Shown: positions 1 to 12,128, numbered from the stretch's first letter. The stretch is 59,422 nucleotides of DNA from Laetiporus sulphureus 93-53 (GCF_001632365.1 NW_024468594.1:39874-99295), one strand, 5' to 3'. Numbers and translations are program-made. The notes: generated by a model not told the origin, from the letters alone.

Positions 1-159
1 ATGCTTGCATATCTTAAAAAGTTCGTAACTAATCTGTGATCACTGAATATCCTGTTGCATTTTCATAAAATGAGATACAAAATGCCACTGTTGCAAATAT
101 CACTTATAAAGGCAAAAGACTAACTCAGCATATGCCATAGTTGCAAATGCCATCATGTC

Positions 160-1019
160 TGCAGTGAAGAGTGGTGTCTAATCGCTGAAGTAGCAAGACA
201 GGAAAACCAGAAAGGTGTACACCGATTGGATGATTGCCAGATGAATCGCAAGTGTGGACAGTCAGAAATTGGGGCCCATGCAAGGACCTATCGGAAGTTC
301 GAGCATTCCTAGGCATGATCGGAGTTGTGAGGATCTTCATCAAAGACTTCGCAAAGCGAGCCCACTCGCTCGTGTGGCTTACTCGAAAAGGACTTCTGTT
401 CGAATTCGGCGAGGCACAGCTCAAAGTGATGGAAGACCTAAAGCAGGCATTATTGGAGTCGCCAGCTTTGAGAGCGATTGATTATGACTTGTCAGCACCA
501 GTTATTCTTGCAGTGAACATGTCTCCGATCGCAGTTGGATATCAGTTGTGCCAAGGCACGACTGACGGTTCGAAAAAGCGGTTTTTCAATCAATTTGGGT
601 CCATCACGCTCAACGATCATGAGAAAAGGTTTTTGCAACCAAAGCTCAAGCTCTACGGGCTATATCGCGCTTTGCGAGCACTCAAGGTCTATCTAATCGA
701 CATTCGCAACCTAATAGTCGAAGTGGATGCCAAGTACATTAAGGGCATATTGCAGAACCCAGACATCGCTCCGAGTGCAAGCATCAACCATTGGGTCATC
801 ATGATCCTCATGTACCATTTCTGGCTAGTCCACATCCCAGGAGTCATGCATGGTCCAGATGGATTATCATGCTGACTGAGACAGCCAGGTGACCCGTCAC
901 CAGAGCTGATCAAGGACACCAACTTCGATGACTGGGTGGATCACATGAATGGCTTTATGCACCAAGTACTTTCCCGAGCACAGCTTTCAAGTAATCTGCT
1001 GTCGACCGAGGATGGTTGA
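160..1019 (+). pseudogene. Retrotransposon reverse transcriptase (C-terminal part) and RNase H
   Basis: This is the end of the reverse transcriptase and the RNase H of the gypsy element. Visible landmarks are the connection segment (LPDESQVW then WGPCKDLSEVRAFLG, about 234-320), the PVILAV strand where RNase H normally has its first acidic residue (about 505), FGSITLNDHEKRF (about 595), VEVDAKYIKG (about 718) and HIPGVMHGPDGLS (about 831), where the family continues with Arg-Arg. Those two Arg codons here read TGC TGA, as expected from CGC CGA after C-to-T change. A TGA at 231 splits the connection region the same way. The first acidic RNase H residue appears as Asn (AVNMS instead of AVDTS), so the enzyme is dead even without the stops. 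Confidence 0.85.
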
Positions 1020-1028
1020 TTTTCAGAA

Positions 1029-2587
1029 TGGGGGAGGAGCCAGCCACGCAATCAGGTTTTGTGCTTCTGACTCAAAGTGATGACGAATCAGAATCCATGC
1101 GAGATACTCAGGAACTGAAGGTGGTCAGCTACAAGGACGTTCCACAATCTGCATGAGCCAGATGGAATGACCATCTCATCGTTCTAATTACTGACTGGCT
1201 AGAAACGTTGCAGCGACTGGAGAATTACTCGGACAAGGAATACGATCAGATGCTCAAGTATGCGGTTCACTTCTTCAAGCGAGATGGACGTCTCTGGAGG
1301 AAGGATGGACAAGGATCACACAAGCTAGTCATATTACCACGAAACTGACTGTGAGTCCTTGCTGGTGCACATGACGAACTTGGGCATCGAGGCATTTTTC
1401 TGACTCGATCATTGATTCGCAAACGCTTTTGGTGGCCGGACGTCACAGCCAACATCGCTTGGTTCGTAAAGACTTGTGTAATATGTCAGAAGCGACAGAT
1501 TTGCCAGATTCTCATTTCACCGACTGTTGCGATTCCAGCCCCGATATTTGCGAAGATATATATCGACACAATGCATATGCCGCCCTCAAACAGATTCAAG
1601 TACATTGTGCAGGGTTGGTGTTCGCTCACCCACTATCCTGAGTTCCGTATGCTTCGAGCAGAAACTGCGAAGATCCTTGACGATTAGATTTTCGAGGATA
1701 TACTCTGTCGCTGGGGGGCCTTATCAGAAATCATAACTGACAATGGTGCACCATTTGTAAAAGCAGCAGCCTATCTGGAGAAGAAATATCACATCAAGCA
1801 CATCCGGATAAGTGGCTACAACTCACGAGTGAATGGAATCGTTGAGCGACCACATTTCGACATTCGGCAAGGTCTATTCAAGGCTGCCAATGGAGAGGAG
1901 CACAAATGGAGTCAAGTCGCACATTTCGTTTTCTGGTCGGAAAGAGTAACGGTTAGGAGATGAATGGGTTGCTCACCCTATTTTGCAGTCACAGGCACCC
2001 ATCCAGTCCTATCGCTTGATATTGTTGAAGCAACGTATTTGATTCCAGCCCCAGTCAGAATGGTGACAACAATCGACCTAATTTCGAGTCGAGCTGAAGC
2101 ATTACAGAAGCACCGTGAACAGGTCACAAGAATTCATAATGCAGTCTACGAAGCCAGAAGAGAAGCAGCCAGACAATTCAAGCAAGTCCACAAGAATGCG
2201 ATCAAGGATTTTGACTTTAAGTGCGGAGACCTAGTCTTGGTTCGGCATACGCAGATCGAGAAAGCACTCAATCGGAAAATGAGATCGTGCTATATTAGGC
2301 TGTATATTGTGCTGTTTTGCAATCGGGGAGGAGCATACATGCTCTGCGAGTTGGATGGAGCAGTATTGGATTGGCTGATTGCAGCATTTAGGGTGATACC
2401 ATTCACAGCAAGAAAGAAGATCATGATCGCAGAAGAAATGTTGGACGCATCAGAAACCAGATTGAAGGAGATGCTCCAGTCGGACGACCAAGAAGAAGAG
2501 GAACCAGATGAAGGACAAGAAGACGAGGAGTCAGGAGATGAAGATGAAGGACAGCAAGACCAGTACGACACAAACGAGTCAGAATAA
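1029..2587 (+). pseudogene. Retrotransposon integrase with acidic C-terminal tail
   Basis: The HHCC zinc finger is visible as HDELGHRG (about 1372-1395) followed by CVICQK (about 1473). The catalytic core shows the first Asp in IDTMHM (about 1562), the second in ITDNGAPFV (about 1732) and the Glu in NGIVER (about 1834). After the core comes a basic segment with the GDLVLVR motif of the integrase C-terminal domain (about 2226) and a strongly acidic tail of Glu/Asp runs ending in TAA at 2587. TGA stops at 1154, 1346, 1352 and 1961 and a TAG at 1685 break the frame. The last 207 codons (1964-2587) are still open. All three DDE residues survive, so decay is mainly by nonsense change. Confidence 0.85.
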
Positions 2588-2845
2588 ACAAGCATAGGGA
2601 TTCGAACTAATTCTTCAATTGTATATAGGCACGGACTCAGCTATGGACTCAGGAGACTCAAAAACGTGGACAAGACTATCATATTTTGCGACATCTCACT
2701 TAATGATTCACTCGGGAAAACTCGCGCAAGGTTTTTCAACACATGGTTTATTCAAGCAGGCTAACTAATACATTTGCTCCATGCACGCAGAGGAGGAGAG
2801 ATCACGACAGAGATATGAAAGACTATGCAGACAGCCCACTTTGCA

Positions 2846-5035
2846 TCACCCCAGCCCAAGCCCAGCGCACCGATGATATGATGACTTGTGAGCCCTCAAG
2901 GCGCAATTCTCCATGAGAAGCTGCTGTGAGAGCTCAATCATCTGCTCGAGTTGTGTACTGGCCACAGAAGGCTCGATGGTGGCTGGCAAAGTGCGAGTCA
3001 GTTCTGACTTCATGGCCACGTTCTTGGAGGAACCCTTTGCATGAGCTTTGCCTTTCAATGAGTGCAGCTTGAGGACCTTGATCGACAGGACAACGATGGT
3101 GCCAGCATGGAAGTGCTGTGTCATGATGTCATCCAGGTCAGAGTCGTCAAAGCGAGGACACTTGGGAGGCCTGTCGAAATGACCTAAAGAAACCATTAGC
3201 AAGGAAGTAACAATGCAGAAAGGAACATACCACGCAGCGGCGGAGGAATTGCCAGCTTACAACGAGAAGGCCTGGCGGTGTCCTTCTCTTGCTTGACGGT
3301 CACAACCTCAGGTGCACCTTCAGTGTCAGACTCAACATCAGGCTCAGGCATCTCGGGTAAGGTATGGGCCAGACCTGGAGGGAGGTCAGTTAGCCAGGAA
3401 CGAAACGAGAAAGGAGGGAGGCCTACAAAGGCATGGGGTCAGAGCAATCGCAGTCTCATATTCATCAATCGGTGTGTCCAGCGGAAGCTCGAGCTCTGCA
3501 GTGTAATTGCTGCCAGCAGTGTTCACATCACACATCTGCTCGTCATAGTCACCCTGGTGACTGGAAGCCTTCGCAATCACAGAAGCATCCAGCATCTTGG
3601 GCAGGGGCCAGTCCTTCTAACAGTACAGCTTCTTTAGTGAAAGCCATCTGTCAGCATCATCAATGTCAGGGACCGTATCGCACATCCACCACTTGCAAGC
3701 CTTGTGGTCGCAGTGACATTTGTGGCATTTAGGATGGAACTTGCTTAGCATGCAAGTACGAGACACCTTGTCGGAAAGAAGGCAATAGCGACACTGGAAA
3801 AAGGAGTTAGCGATGGAAAAGGGTGAGAAAGGCAAGCACTTACCAAGCAAGCAATAGATGGCTTCTGCCAAGCCAGAAGATACTCTGGGGGGAGGGAGCG
3901 ATCACGAAAGGTGTGCACAGGCATGCGCACATACTGGTCCTCTGAGGTCGTAGTCATTCTGGAAGCTTTGATGGACTTGCGACCGCGACCCTTGCCCTTC
4001 TTCGAATGCACTGGAGACAAGTTGGGAATCGTGCCACCAATGAACTCGACCTCATCACTGTCACTGTCATCCTCATCATTGCTGGAGAGCTCGATGATCT
4101 CAGAGACTGATACAGAAGGGGGTTGGGCGACCACGGTAGCAAGTGGAATGTCGACCTCCATGGCCACAGTATCGGAGTCGGAAGGAGGGTCGATAGCAAC
4201 CGGGTTGGCTGCACGAGCCTGGAACTCAAACTTTGGAATGGGAACACCTTGAGCAGCCACAGCCACAACAGGAGCAGCTACCACGGAGGAAGGTGCCAGA
4301 AAGGCAGCTAGAAGGGAGTTGTCGGCACCGGTGGAAGTGGTCAGAGAGTTGGAGGCCACGACCTTCCCAGTATCGAAAGGAGTATGCACGGAAGCTTCAG
4401 TCACCGGAGGAGGGCTCAGTTCCTAGAGAGAGTCCAAGGGTCGCATTAGATGGCAGAGATGGGACCACAGTCCGATGCATGTACCATGGTCATCGAGAAG
4501 GCAGCAGCCCACTTGGGCGAGATCAATTCCTCGCACCACGACAGCCATGATGATTGGACAAAGGAGTCAAGATGCACTTGGACCTTTTGGCAAAACTGGG
4601 TGTAGCACGTTTGTGACACCGAGTCCAAGAAAGTGCGAAGATCATGCTAGCGAAGGGAGCGAGTTAGCCAGTGACGAGTGCAATGGAGCATTCACTTACA
4701 AGAGCAGAAAGGAACTCATGTATAAGGAATTCAAAACCCATGGCTGGATCGAGAGGCTCTGCCTCGCACAATGCCTCCTAAGCAGAATACACGACGCCCA
4801 TGACGGTGTCCTTTGCGTCCATCACCTAGGTGTCAAGGAGAGAAATTAGCACTGCAAAAAGCCAAAGGGTCTGAAAAGACAAGCATACCTTGCATGGAGA
4901 AGTGACCAAAGTCACAGGACGTTGAGAGAATGATGGGGTAGCGGGATCACCCAGCGAGGAGCTGAGAGATCGAGGTAGAGGGAGAGGCGAGTTAGGTGCC
5001 ATTGCAGAAAAATTGAACTGGCCAAGCTCGGACAC
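2846..5035 (-). pseudogene. Seven-exon gene for an unrecognised protein with a zinc-cluster-like Cys motif; two in-frame TAG
   Basis: I rebuilt seven exons, all with GT-AG introns of 47-63 nt that keep the frame: 5035-4889, 4825-4700, 4646-4485, 4422-3844, 3793-3427, 3374-3231, 3183-2846, about 620 residues. The product starts MSELGQFNFSAMAPNSP. It has a Ser/Asp-rich middle (SSNDEDDSDSDEVEF), then a Cys-rich motif at the start of exon 5: CRYC, Cys nine residues later, then KCHKCHC and KAC before WW. That spacing resembles fungal Zn2Cys6 clusters but is not identical. The C-terminus is probably helical (QLEQMIELSQQLLMEN). TAG codons at 4778-4780 and 3617-3619 lie in frame inside exons, so either the copy is broken or these are undetected introns. 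The next gene upstream is a relative. Function unknown. Confidence 0.65.
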
Positions 5036-5360
5036 GTGAACATGTCATTAAAACCTCACGGTATCATCCTCTACCACATGGTAGAGCCAGTCAGCTTTCT
5101 CAGAAAGCCAGTTCAAGTGACTTGGGCAGGACTTCTGTTGTGGGACCAAAATGTGAGCCAACTCCAATCGAAGCCACTTAAAACAATGGATTCACAGTAC
5201 AGCGTCAGAAATGAACACAGTTGGACTATTGTACATGAGCAAGTGGAGTACACGAAGGACAAATCGAGATGGGTCTAGACTACGTGGCTTTCCCATTTGC
5301 AGTCAAAAAGGACTTCAAGAACTGGAGACGCTCGCTAATGCGAGTCGCCTCCACTACCAG
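5036..5360. other. Spacer between the two paralogous minus-strand genes
   Basis: About 325 bases separate the 3' end of the upstream paralogue from the start codon of the downstream one, so any promoter for the gene at 2846-5035 must lie here. I see no clear TATA box or coding sequence. Short plus-strand ORFs here have no protein-like features. Confidence 0.4.
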
Positions 5361-6576
5361 TCACGCACGCTCGTGCGTATAGATCTCGACAAGCAGAGCA
5401 CTGGGAACGTCCAGTCCATGAATCTCGCTAAGAATCTGCTCAGTATCGACAAGCGATTTGGCACCTGCGAGTACAAAAGGAGTGGAGTCAGGATGGCAGC
5501 ATTTTCGATCAAGAAAAAGAAGGCATACTGAAGGGAGATTGGACAAATGAGCACTTGAGGTGCGACACTCAACAGCAAATGCAAGCCTGCCCACCATGCT
5601 CAGAAGGCATAATCATGCAGTCATCATCCATCAAGCACTTAGAGCACTGGTGGCAGAAACATAAGTGATGCGCAGGCGGTGAAAAGTGAATGAACGTACC
5701 TTGGTATGCGGCCATGGCTTTCTGAAGCTCAAGAACATGATCTTCACATGCTTTGGGAGGGTGTGGATGGTGGCATAGTACTCGTGCAGCATATTTGACT
5801 CAGAAGACTTGGTGGTGACCGCAGACGACACCGTACTCACAACGGACGCCGAACGTGACTGAACTCGCAGAGTCACTGCAGCAACTTCAGATTCATGCTT
5901 GACCACATCCTGAAGAATCTCCGCCATAGCATGAGACATGGTGGAAGAAGAAGGAATGTGTCGGCTATCATAGTCTATCCACCAGCAGCCAATCGGGATG
6001 GTCTGCCCAAGAAATGTACAGTCGCACCAATCCACGAAAACGTCGTTTGCCGTGAATGCCATTAGAAAGCGATCATCAGTAAGGTCACGACCTTCAGGAA
6101 ACTTGTCAAAATTGCCACAGTCTGCAGCCTCGATGATCTCTCGCATGATCTCAGCCATCGCAGCAGATGAACGAATCGGGTCAGCGGTGCTAACAGCCTC
6201 GAAATAACCTCTCAGGGTGGAAGGAACCATGGCTGGAATCCAATCGAAGTTGGGGCTCGCATTCAGCATGAGCCAGTCGTGCACTGAATTGACCTCACAC
6301 AGCAAACTCTTGGCGTGGTCCGGATAGTCGCAGGTCATGCGTAACTGGAAGGTCGCAGTGTTAACCGTCAGAAGGCAGATCGCAACACAAAATACTCACC
6401 TCGTATGTGGAAAATGAAGTGGCCCAGCCCTGCCAGATCAACGCATGAGCATCAGGAGTGGGTGATGCAAACACGAGATTATCGAGGCACTGCAGTAGCA
6501 AAATGCAAGCACTGTCAATGGGGTAGACACCACGAGTGCGAGCTGCAAGGCTGAAGACACTATCAGTGTGGGACAT
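5361..6576 (-). pseudogene. Paralogous multi-exon gene with zinc-cluster-like Cys motif; one in-frame TGA
   Basis: Four 3' exons can be joined: up to 6400, 6344-5700, 5646-5529 and 5464-5361, with introns of 55, 53 and 64 nt. The largest exon encodes a 215-residue acidic to neutral region (MTCDYPDHAKSLL to KPWPHTK). The next exon begins exactly with CSKC, followed by DDDC, GGQACICC and LKC, again a six-Cys cluster-like pattern. A TGA at 5569-5571 falls between ICC and VSHLKC, consistent with CGA changed to TGA. Translation would end at TGA 5361. The 5' end is unclear: 6576 is only the first usable Met, and exons further up (to about 7080) could not be fixed. It shares gene layout and the intron just before the first Cys with the gene at 2846-5035. 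Function unknown. Confidence 0.6.
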
Positions 6577-8300
6577 AGCGGTGAAAGACTGAAAACCGAC
6601 AGTGAGGTCATGCTATCTAAAGTACACAAGCCTGATGGACTGAGGACAGTCCAGATCTCAGAACAGGGGAGGTGATACGCACCAAGATATTCTGCAATCG
6701 GAAAATGCCAGAAACTGCGTCCGACTGTCGCACAATTGGATAGCGAGTCACCGCGATCTGAAAAGACAAACATCAAGCCGGAGCAGTTCAGAGTGGGCAA
6801 AGAAGACTTTACTGACAGCCTGGGAACACGGAACCATGTAAAGGGGTCAGAAGGTAAACATGAGGCACAGAAATGATGAGCGAGCCACGAAAAAGCATAG
6901 CCGATTACAAGAGGCAGCGTGAGAGCAGAACACGACCAGTTAGGCAACTCAGAAATGAACAAGTGTGCTAACTGAATGGAAGATAGGGTAGCAGACCAAT
7001 GGACCCTGACAGGGCTGGACTTCCAGTTCCCTGACTGTATGATATGGAGAGGGGCAGAAACGAGCTTTGCGACAGGTTTCAATGGATCAGAAACATAATG
7101 TATGATCGGAAATGCATTTCAGTGACTCAGCTGGCTCATTTCTGATCCACTATATAATCTACACTGTACATAGGAATAACAGGAGAGTTTTTGATGGAGT
7201 TCCCCACGCAGCAGTGCTCAGTTCTCGTCTTGTCTATGCTAGGGCGTCGTGCCTGACTACGTCTACATCTATTGCGATCACGTTCTATGTCTCTGGGATT
7301 CTCGACACTGAGAGAGGCAGCACTCTCAGCAGTGGCCTCTAGCTCGACTCAGGTTTCAGCCAGATAAGCCACATTATCACATTCTCATATCTCATGCCAT
7401 CGCATTTTGCTCGCAGGCCACCAGTCACAAGTTTCAAACCAGGATTCCATCTCCATCAGATCCCGTAGCCTTGCTAGTGCCCAGGAGTTCATCGTCGGTG
7501 CTCGTTCCAGTCAGAAGCGCTTAGGGCTTCATCATCGGCACTTCACCCAGTTCAGAGGCTGTTAGGGGTTCGTTGTCAGCGCTTGACCAATGCTTTTCAG
7601 ATATAGCAGGTCCTCGTGCCACAGCTCAGACCTTCAGCCACCACAGTTCACAAGTACAGAAGTCGCCAGTTACATTCTACACCCACACACCCCTGCATTT
7701 CAGCTTTTGACTGTTTCCTGGTTGGAGGCGTCTACACAGTTGAGTCCGACACTCACCGATCTAGAACCATTGATCAATCTGACTCCGTTTTAAGCAACAC
7801 AGCCAAATGACTCACAGCTGCCCGTCACTGCATTATCATCCAAAGTTTTCTGTGACCGTAGCTCAAAGGGATTGCAAACGGACAGAGCCCCGGTTCACCT
7901 TCCACCAGTAGGGTTTTGGTTAGGAGCGCTGCTCATGGCCAGGATGCGGTTGAGCATATCAACGTGACACTCATATTATCTGACATTTTGACTCACCAAA
8001 TATATTGGCTCTTATGGTCAAATGGCTTTCCTGTCGCTGCCTGCAAATGCCATGCAAAATATGACATCATGGTGTCATTATTTGTGACATTATCACATGT
8101 AATGTACCCTATCTGCAATAGCATTGCGATCAGCCATTCATACCAAATGAAAACAATGCATACCTTGTGTTGAATATTCACGCGTTGATATGCACCAAAA
8201 TGTTCTGTGCTGGTAAACCCTTTTGGAAGAGCAGCTGAGGGCTGCACAACTCAATAAAGGCTCCATCTCTTCTCCTTTGTCCTCATAATCAGCAGTGCTA
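6577..8300. other. No recognisable gene; possible 5' exons of the upstream paralogue, then low-complexity spacer
   Basis: Between 6577 and 7082 the minus strand is open for long stretches and may hold 5' exons of the zinc-cluster gene, but no exon chain with consistent phases could be built. From 7100 to 8300 there is only an imperfect 41 bp tandem repeat and an AT-rich block (about 7970-8200). This is where the tyrosine recombinase of the DIRS-like element upstream would be expected, and none is seen. Confidence 0.4.
7483..7605. repeat. Imperfect 41 bp tandem repeat, three copies
   Basis: Copies begin at about 7483, 7523 and 7564 and share the frame AGGnnTTCrTCrTCgGCnCTT. They differ mainly by transitions. 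A fourth, more diverged copy may start near 7604. No coding role seen. Confidence 0.55.
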
Positions 8301-8378
8301 ATGCACAGATCCTGGCTCATTTTCGAGCCTCATGTCATCATCGCACCTACACATGCAGGCACTGTATGTGAAGGCGTA

Positions 8379-10703
8379 CTAGACATAAGTCAAGTACGCT
8401 TGAAGCTCCACTGGAAGCTCAAATGATTGAGGCAGATGAGACAACCAGGTGCCTAGTGCACCATAAGAGACTGGGTCAGCAAGATTGTCTTCGGTGTTGA
8501 CATAGACAGGGCAGAAGACTAGATTTGAAGCCATGGTGATGATGTTGATGCACCAGATGGAATCGTTAGTATGATGATTCTGACTGTGTCCATGCTTGTA
8601 AGCATCGATCACACCCATATTGTCACCTCAGATCACAAAAGATGCATCTCGGTGACCGAGAGCACCTGTCAAGCAAACCGTGAACTCGAGCATGATCATT
8701 TCTGCCCCAGTGATATCATGGCTGTCGCTCTTCCAGCTGAGAATCCAACACCAAGCCAACCAGCCTTACCCCATGACAAGGCCGATACCCCATTTAGTCG
8801 ATGCATCTACCTGAATGTTGAGATCCTGGGGCTCACCCCTGGGATGTAGGATTCGAGGTGGGGACAGAGTTGTCAAGCTAACCAACCAACAATGAAGGTC
8901 AGAAAGGACAGATTTCAGCAGGTACCATGTGGTGAAGTGGCTGAGAATGATGAGATAAAGGTGCAGAGACCCAGCAGGTAAGCACATTCATGCGGGAAGA
9001 CAAAAGTGATATGCGACAAGGTACCATTTATGCTCATCACATCTCACAGGGTGATGTGGCCATGCTCAGCACCTGCAAGGAAAGCGTGAAGTTTTGTCAG
9101 ATATTTTATTTGCTTTACCTCGAGGAGACAAATGGAGTGTTCAGGTAGATCCCAAGAAAAGCCTGAGTACACAAAAATGAAGGCATAGTCATGTAGCTTG
9201 TCTCCAGTGTGCCACGGAACACTGAGGGAAGTCATAATATTCAGGACCATATTCAGCCCATAGGCATAGGTGTACAGCAATAAGACGCCATGCCATGTAC
9301 CCACCCACCCCCAGACAGGAAATGAAAGTTCACGAAGTCATCGACCCACTTCCTTGTGGGACCGACACCTTCGCTGGCCAGAATATCGATGATGGTGTTT
9401 GCAGATTCACCCTGAATGCTAGTAGCTGACGAGATGCCAAAAGGCAGGCAATAATCGATATAAAATCCACCATCATGCATCACCACAATGAAAGGTTTGT
9501 GTGGAGGCCACACTGGAGACACGCGGAAAGCTGCCTGGATGTCTAAGGTTGCCGCCTGCATATCCACTGGTGTAGTCGCAACCTGCGATGGCACAAGAAC
9601 AAAATACGCATAGGCCCAAAAACAAGTCCCGCCCAGTGAGATAGATATAAGTGGCAATGTGGGGAGATGCTCCGACGACAATGCTGCACATGGGCCAATG
9701 GACACAGAGCATATGCATATGTGTTTACAATGACAGGGGAAGACACTCCGACGAATAGTGTGGGGAAAATGCCCCGACGAACAGTATGGAGATGACGCTC
9801 TGACAAAAGTGCTACAACAGACAGCACACAAATTTGCAAGCAACCCAGGAACACACTCTGGCACAAGGAGAAAGAAAAGAAAAGACTCACGATTTCAGCA
9901 ACCTGGGCAGCAGTGCCTCAGCTAGTTTGAAATTCACCAGAATCGATTTGATCATTAACGAACATGCCGGAGTCATCCTTATAGGACAAATTTCGCACAA
10001 TGCAAAACTTTCCTGTGGACCCAGCCTTCTTGATGACAGTGAGAGGAGAGGAGCGAAAAAAGGAGCTGAGGTGTGCCTCGACCTCAGACTGTGAAAATGG
10101 GCCCAAAAACTGGCCAGCATCGAGCTCCTCTTGGATGTATGTGTTGACAATGGCAGGGTGTTGTAAAGCAGAACTGTGATTGGCAGGAGTGAAGGAACAA
10201 TGGAGAGGCTTGAAGTCACTGATAGGAAAGCCATAATGAATCTTGTGAGGTAGTGAAGGATCAAGAAGGGAGTGATGCCACAAGAGGGCCTCAAAGGTGT
10301 TTGCATTGTAAGGTGTTATGATCCTATCATGCATTGACACAAGTGGCGGATCCTGCGTGGTGGTCGGCAGACCCACAGAAGTACCAGCAGTGTGAGATTT
10401 CGAAGGGACAGCAACAGGTACAGACTCCAGTAAGGTTCCAGAGGATGCAGAGTTCCTGACAACTGAAATTGATGAGCAGCTTTCGGTCAACGAATATGCA
10501 GATGGTCTTCCGATTGTCTTGCAGGGATGTATGTGAGCATGCAAAAGCTCAGTAACCAGTCCTCGCACAAATAAGGCAGGTCGACTCAGAGGATGAGGGC
10601 CATCTGCCATCTCAAAAGGATTGGGAGCACTCGACACTGGTGTGAGGATGATCATCATCTGAGCATGAACGCTCATCACCAGCACAGTCATGCACCTCGC
10701 CAT
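8379..10703 (-). pseudogene. DIRS-type reverse transcriptase and RNase H
   Basis: Segments in order: RPALFVRGLVTEL (about 10580), IITPYNANTFEALL (about 10325), ELDAGQFLGPFSQSEVEAHL (about 10125), SPLTVIKKAGSTGKFCIVRN (about 10045), QAATLDIQAAFRVSPV (about 9560), DYCLPFGISSATS (about 9460), the catalytic KWVDDFVNFHF (about 9350-9320), VPWHTGDKLHDYAF (about 9215), SGFSWDLPEHSI (about 9160), DLNIQVDASTKWGIGLV (about 8830, RNase H) and NTEDNLADPVSYGALG (about 8500). The two catalytic Asp of the polymerase are present. The frame shifts repeatedly and an unrelated stretch (about 9890-9620) interrupts the fingers, so the enzyme cannot be made from this copy. The part upstream of about 10619 belongs to the linker to gag. 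Confidence 0.8.
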
Positions 10704-10880
10704 GAAAATACAGGTAGAATCGACTAGAAGAAGAAGAGTGTGACAGCGTCGAGTTTGAATCGAATTGCTCCTGTGCGACCTCCATCTTTATTTCGCTAAG
10801 ACGGCTGCGGTACATTGCCATATCTAGGGGAAAAGGAGCTGGAACATTTGTGTACATGTGATGTGCCTCACAGTCGAACC

Positions 10881-11914
10881 TCAACTGGCTTTGTAGTTCT
10901 TTGCGAAGTTTGGCAAGGCCATGAGGTAGTCAAAGTGAGACTGAAATCGCGCGATGACAGCCTCGTCAGACACCCACTTATATACCTTCAGCATGTTGCG
11001 CCAAGCTTCTGTGAAACACTCTGCTGGAAGCGACTCCTCTTCCGGCCAAGCACTTAAGTTGAGGAGGTCCACATGCCCATCATTGGTAGACACCTTTCAC
11101 GTTTTTATAGCCATGGGGTCGAGATGCATCTTGCATATGGTGTCTGATGTCAGGAGTGTGAGAGGGATATAAAACTGTGCCAATGCGAGCTTAATGATAG
11201 CAGAAGGAATCTCGTGGCCACTCTCCTGGAAAAGGTCTGATGAGCGCTCGTGAGCAGTGGAGTAAATGTGTTTCTCTGACAGATTTCGCCTCCTGCTTCA
11301 TGGGTACAGCCTCTGGAGTGGGTGTATGTGCCCCCGATGAGCACCTGGAATGCATTCATGAAGGTGGCTCTTGAGGTCGGTGACATGCCGCTGACAACTC
11401 CTGCGAATTGAGCAGCACTAGCCAAAGGATTAGTAGGGTCCACAGAAAGGTCTGTGGGCTTCGCCACGCCAGACAGAATTTCATTGCCCGCAAGGTCCAG
11501 GAATAACTTGTCATCCAGGACAGTCTCCTCACCAAGGTCACGTCTACTTGCTTTGGTTGCGTTTCGAGCAGCCCGCACTTCGTTTTTGAGCTCTATGGCC
11601 TCCGCAGAGGCACCTGCCCAAGTGGTCCATGAGGATTCGCTGTGGTTCTCAAGTTCGTCTGAGTCCCTCGCTAGGCCTTGGGTGGATTTTCCGAGCACAC
11701 TCTGTGGCTGTGAGTCATAGCTGTTTTCAAACAACTGGTGTTGGGGTAAGCTATAGCTAAAAAAAAAAAAACTATGAGAACAACTAAAAGGAACTACTGT
11801 GTGAGCTGGTAGCGAGGACGTGGTGGGTGGGAAGAAATGTAGCGCATATGTCAGGTAAGCGTGCCTCTTCTTCGCCCACCTGCTTAGTAAGCAAGCATTT
11901 GGCCCACCTCTCAT
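10881..11914 (-). pseudogene. DIRS-element gag-like protein
   Basis: A first block (11914-11150 frame) contains a charged, probably helical stretch with LKNEVRAARNATKASRRDLGE and then FMNAFQVLIGG. A likely intron (donor at SRR, acceptor CACAG just upstream of about 11172) leads into FYIPLTLLTSDTICKMHLDP, a hallmark of gag-like proteins found upstream of DIRS-type reverse transcriptase in basidiomycetes. It continues through WPEEESLPAECFTEAWRNML and FQSHFDYLMALPNFAKNYKA and stops at 10881, where relatives run on. The start at 11914 is only the longest open frame. The real start is not known. Confidence 0.6.
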
Positions 11915-12128
11915 TCCTCATTCTGGACCGCCCCCCCAGGCCCGGCTCAGCTCGGCCCAGCTTACGGCTTGAGGCTGAGCCCGGCACATCACTACGTGCA
12001 TTCGGTTGCATCTGCCACACGAGGACAGTCTGCATCTGTCTAACCACACCCTCACCCACTCCCACCCACCTCCTTGATTCTATACTTCTCAGGACAATAT
12101 ATACTACGCCAGTTATCATCATGATTGC

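Larger units (their letters stand above)
1..2600 (+). mobile_element. Ty3/gypsy retrotransposon remnant, 5' part outside the window
   Basis: The order is reverse transcriptase tail, RNase H, integrase zinc finger, integrase core and an acidic tail, all on +, which is Ty3/gypsy order. The first 150 bases are AT-rich and cannot be assigned. No LTR is seen on the right side before the minus-strand gene whose 3' end is at 2846, so either the 3' LTR is lost or the element ends near 2600. Seven in-frame stops interrupt the protein. Six are TGA (231, 873, 1154, 1346, 1352, 1961), where relatives are expected to have Arg (CGA), and one is TAG (1685), where Trp is expected. The family assignment is secure. 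Element boundaries are not. Confidence 0.85.
8379..11914 (-). mobile_element. DIRS-type retroelement remnant (gag-like, reverse transcriptase, RNase H)
   Basis: On - the order is gag-like protein (11914-10881), reverse transcriptase (about 10619-9045) and RNase H (about 8990-8379). Motif style (VDDF active site, PxxFGI before it, VDASTxWGIG in RNase H, NLADPxSxG near the end) is that of the DIRS reverse transcriptase group common in basidiomycetes, not of LTR elements. Multiple frameshifts and stops. No tyrosine recombinase and no terminal repeats could be found, so the copy is incomplete or belongs to a gag-RT-only derivative. Confidence 0.75.

Noticed and set aside
3278..4550. Several plus-strand ORFs (for example 3911-4252)
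   Set aside because: Antisense to exons 4-6 of the minus-strand zinc-cluster gene, whose seven exons join with correct phases.
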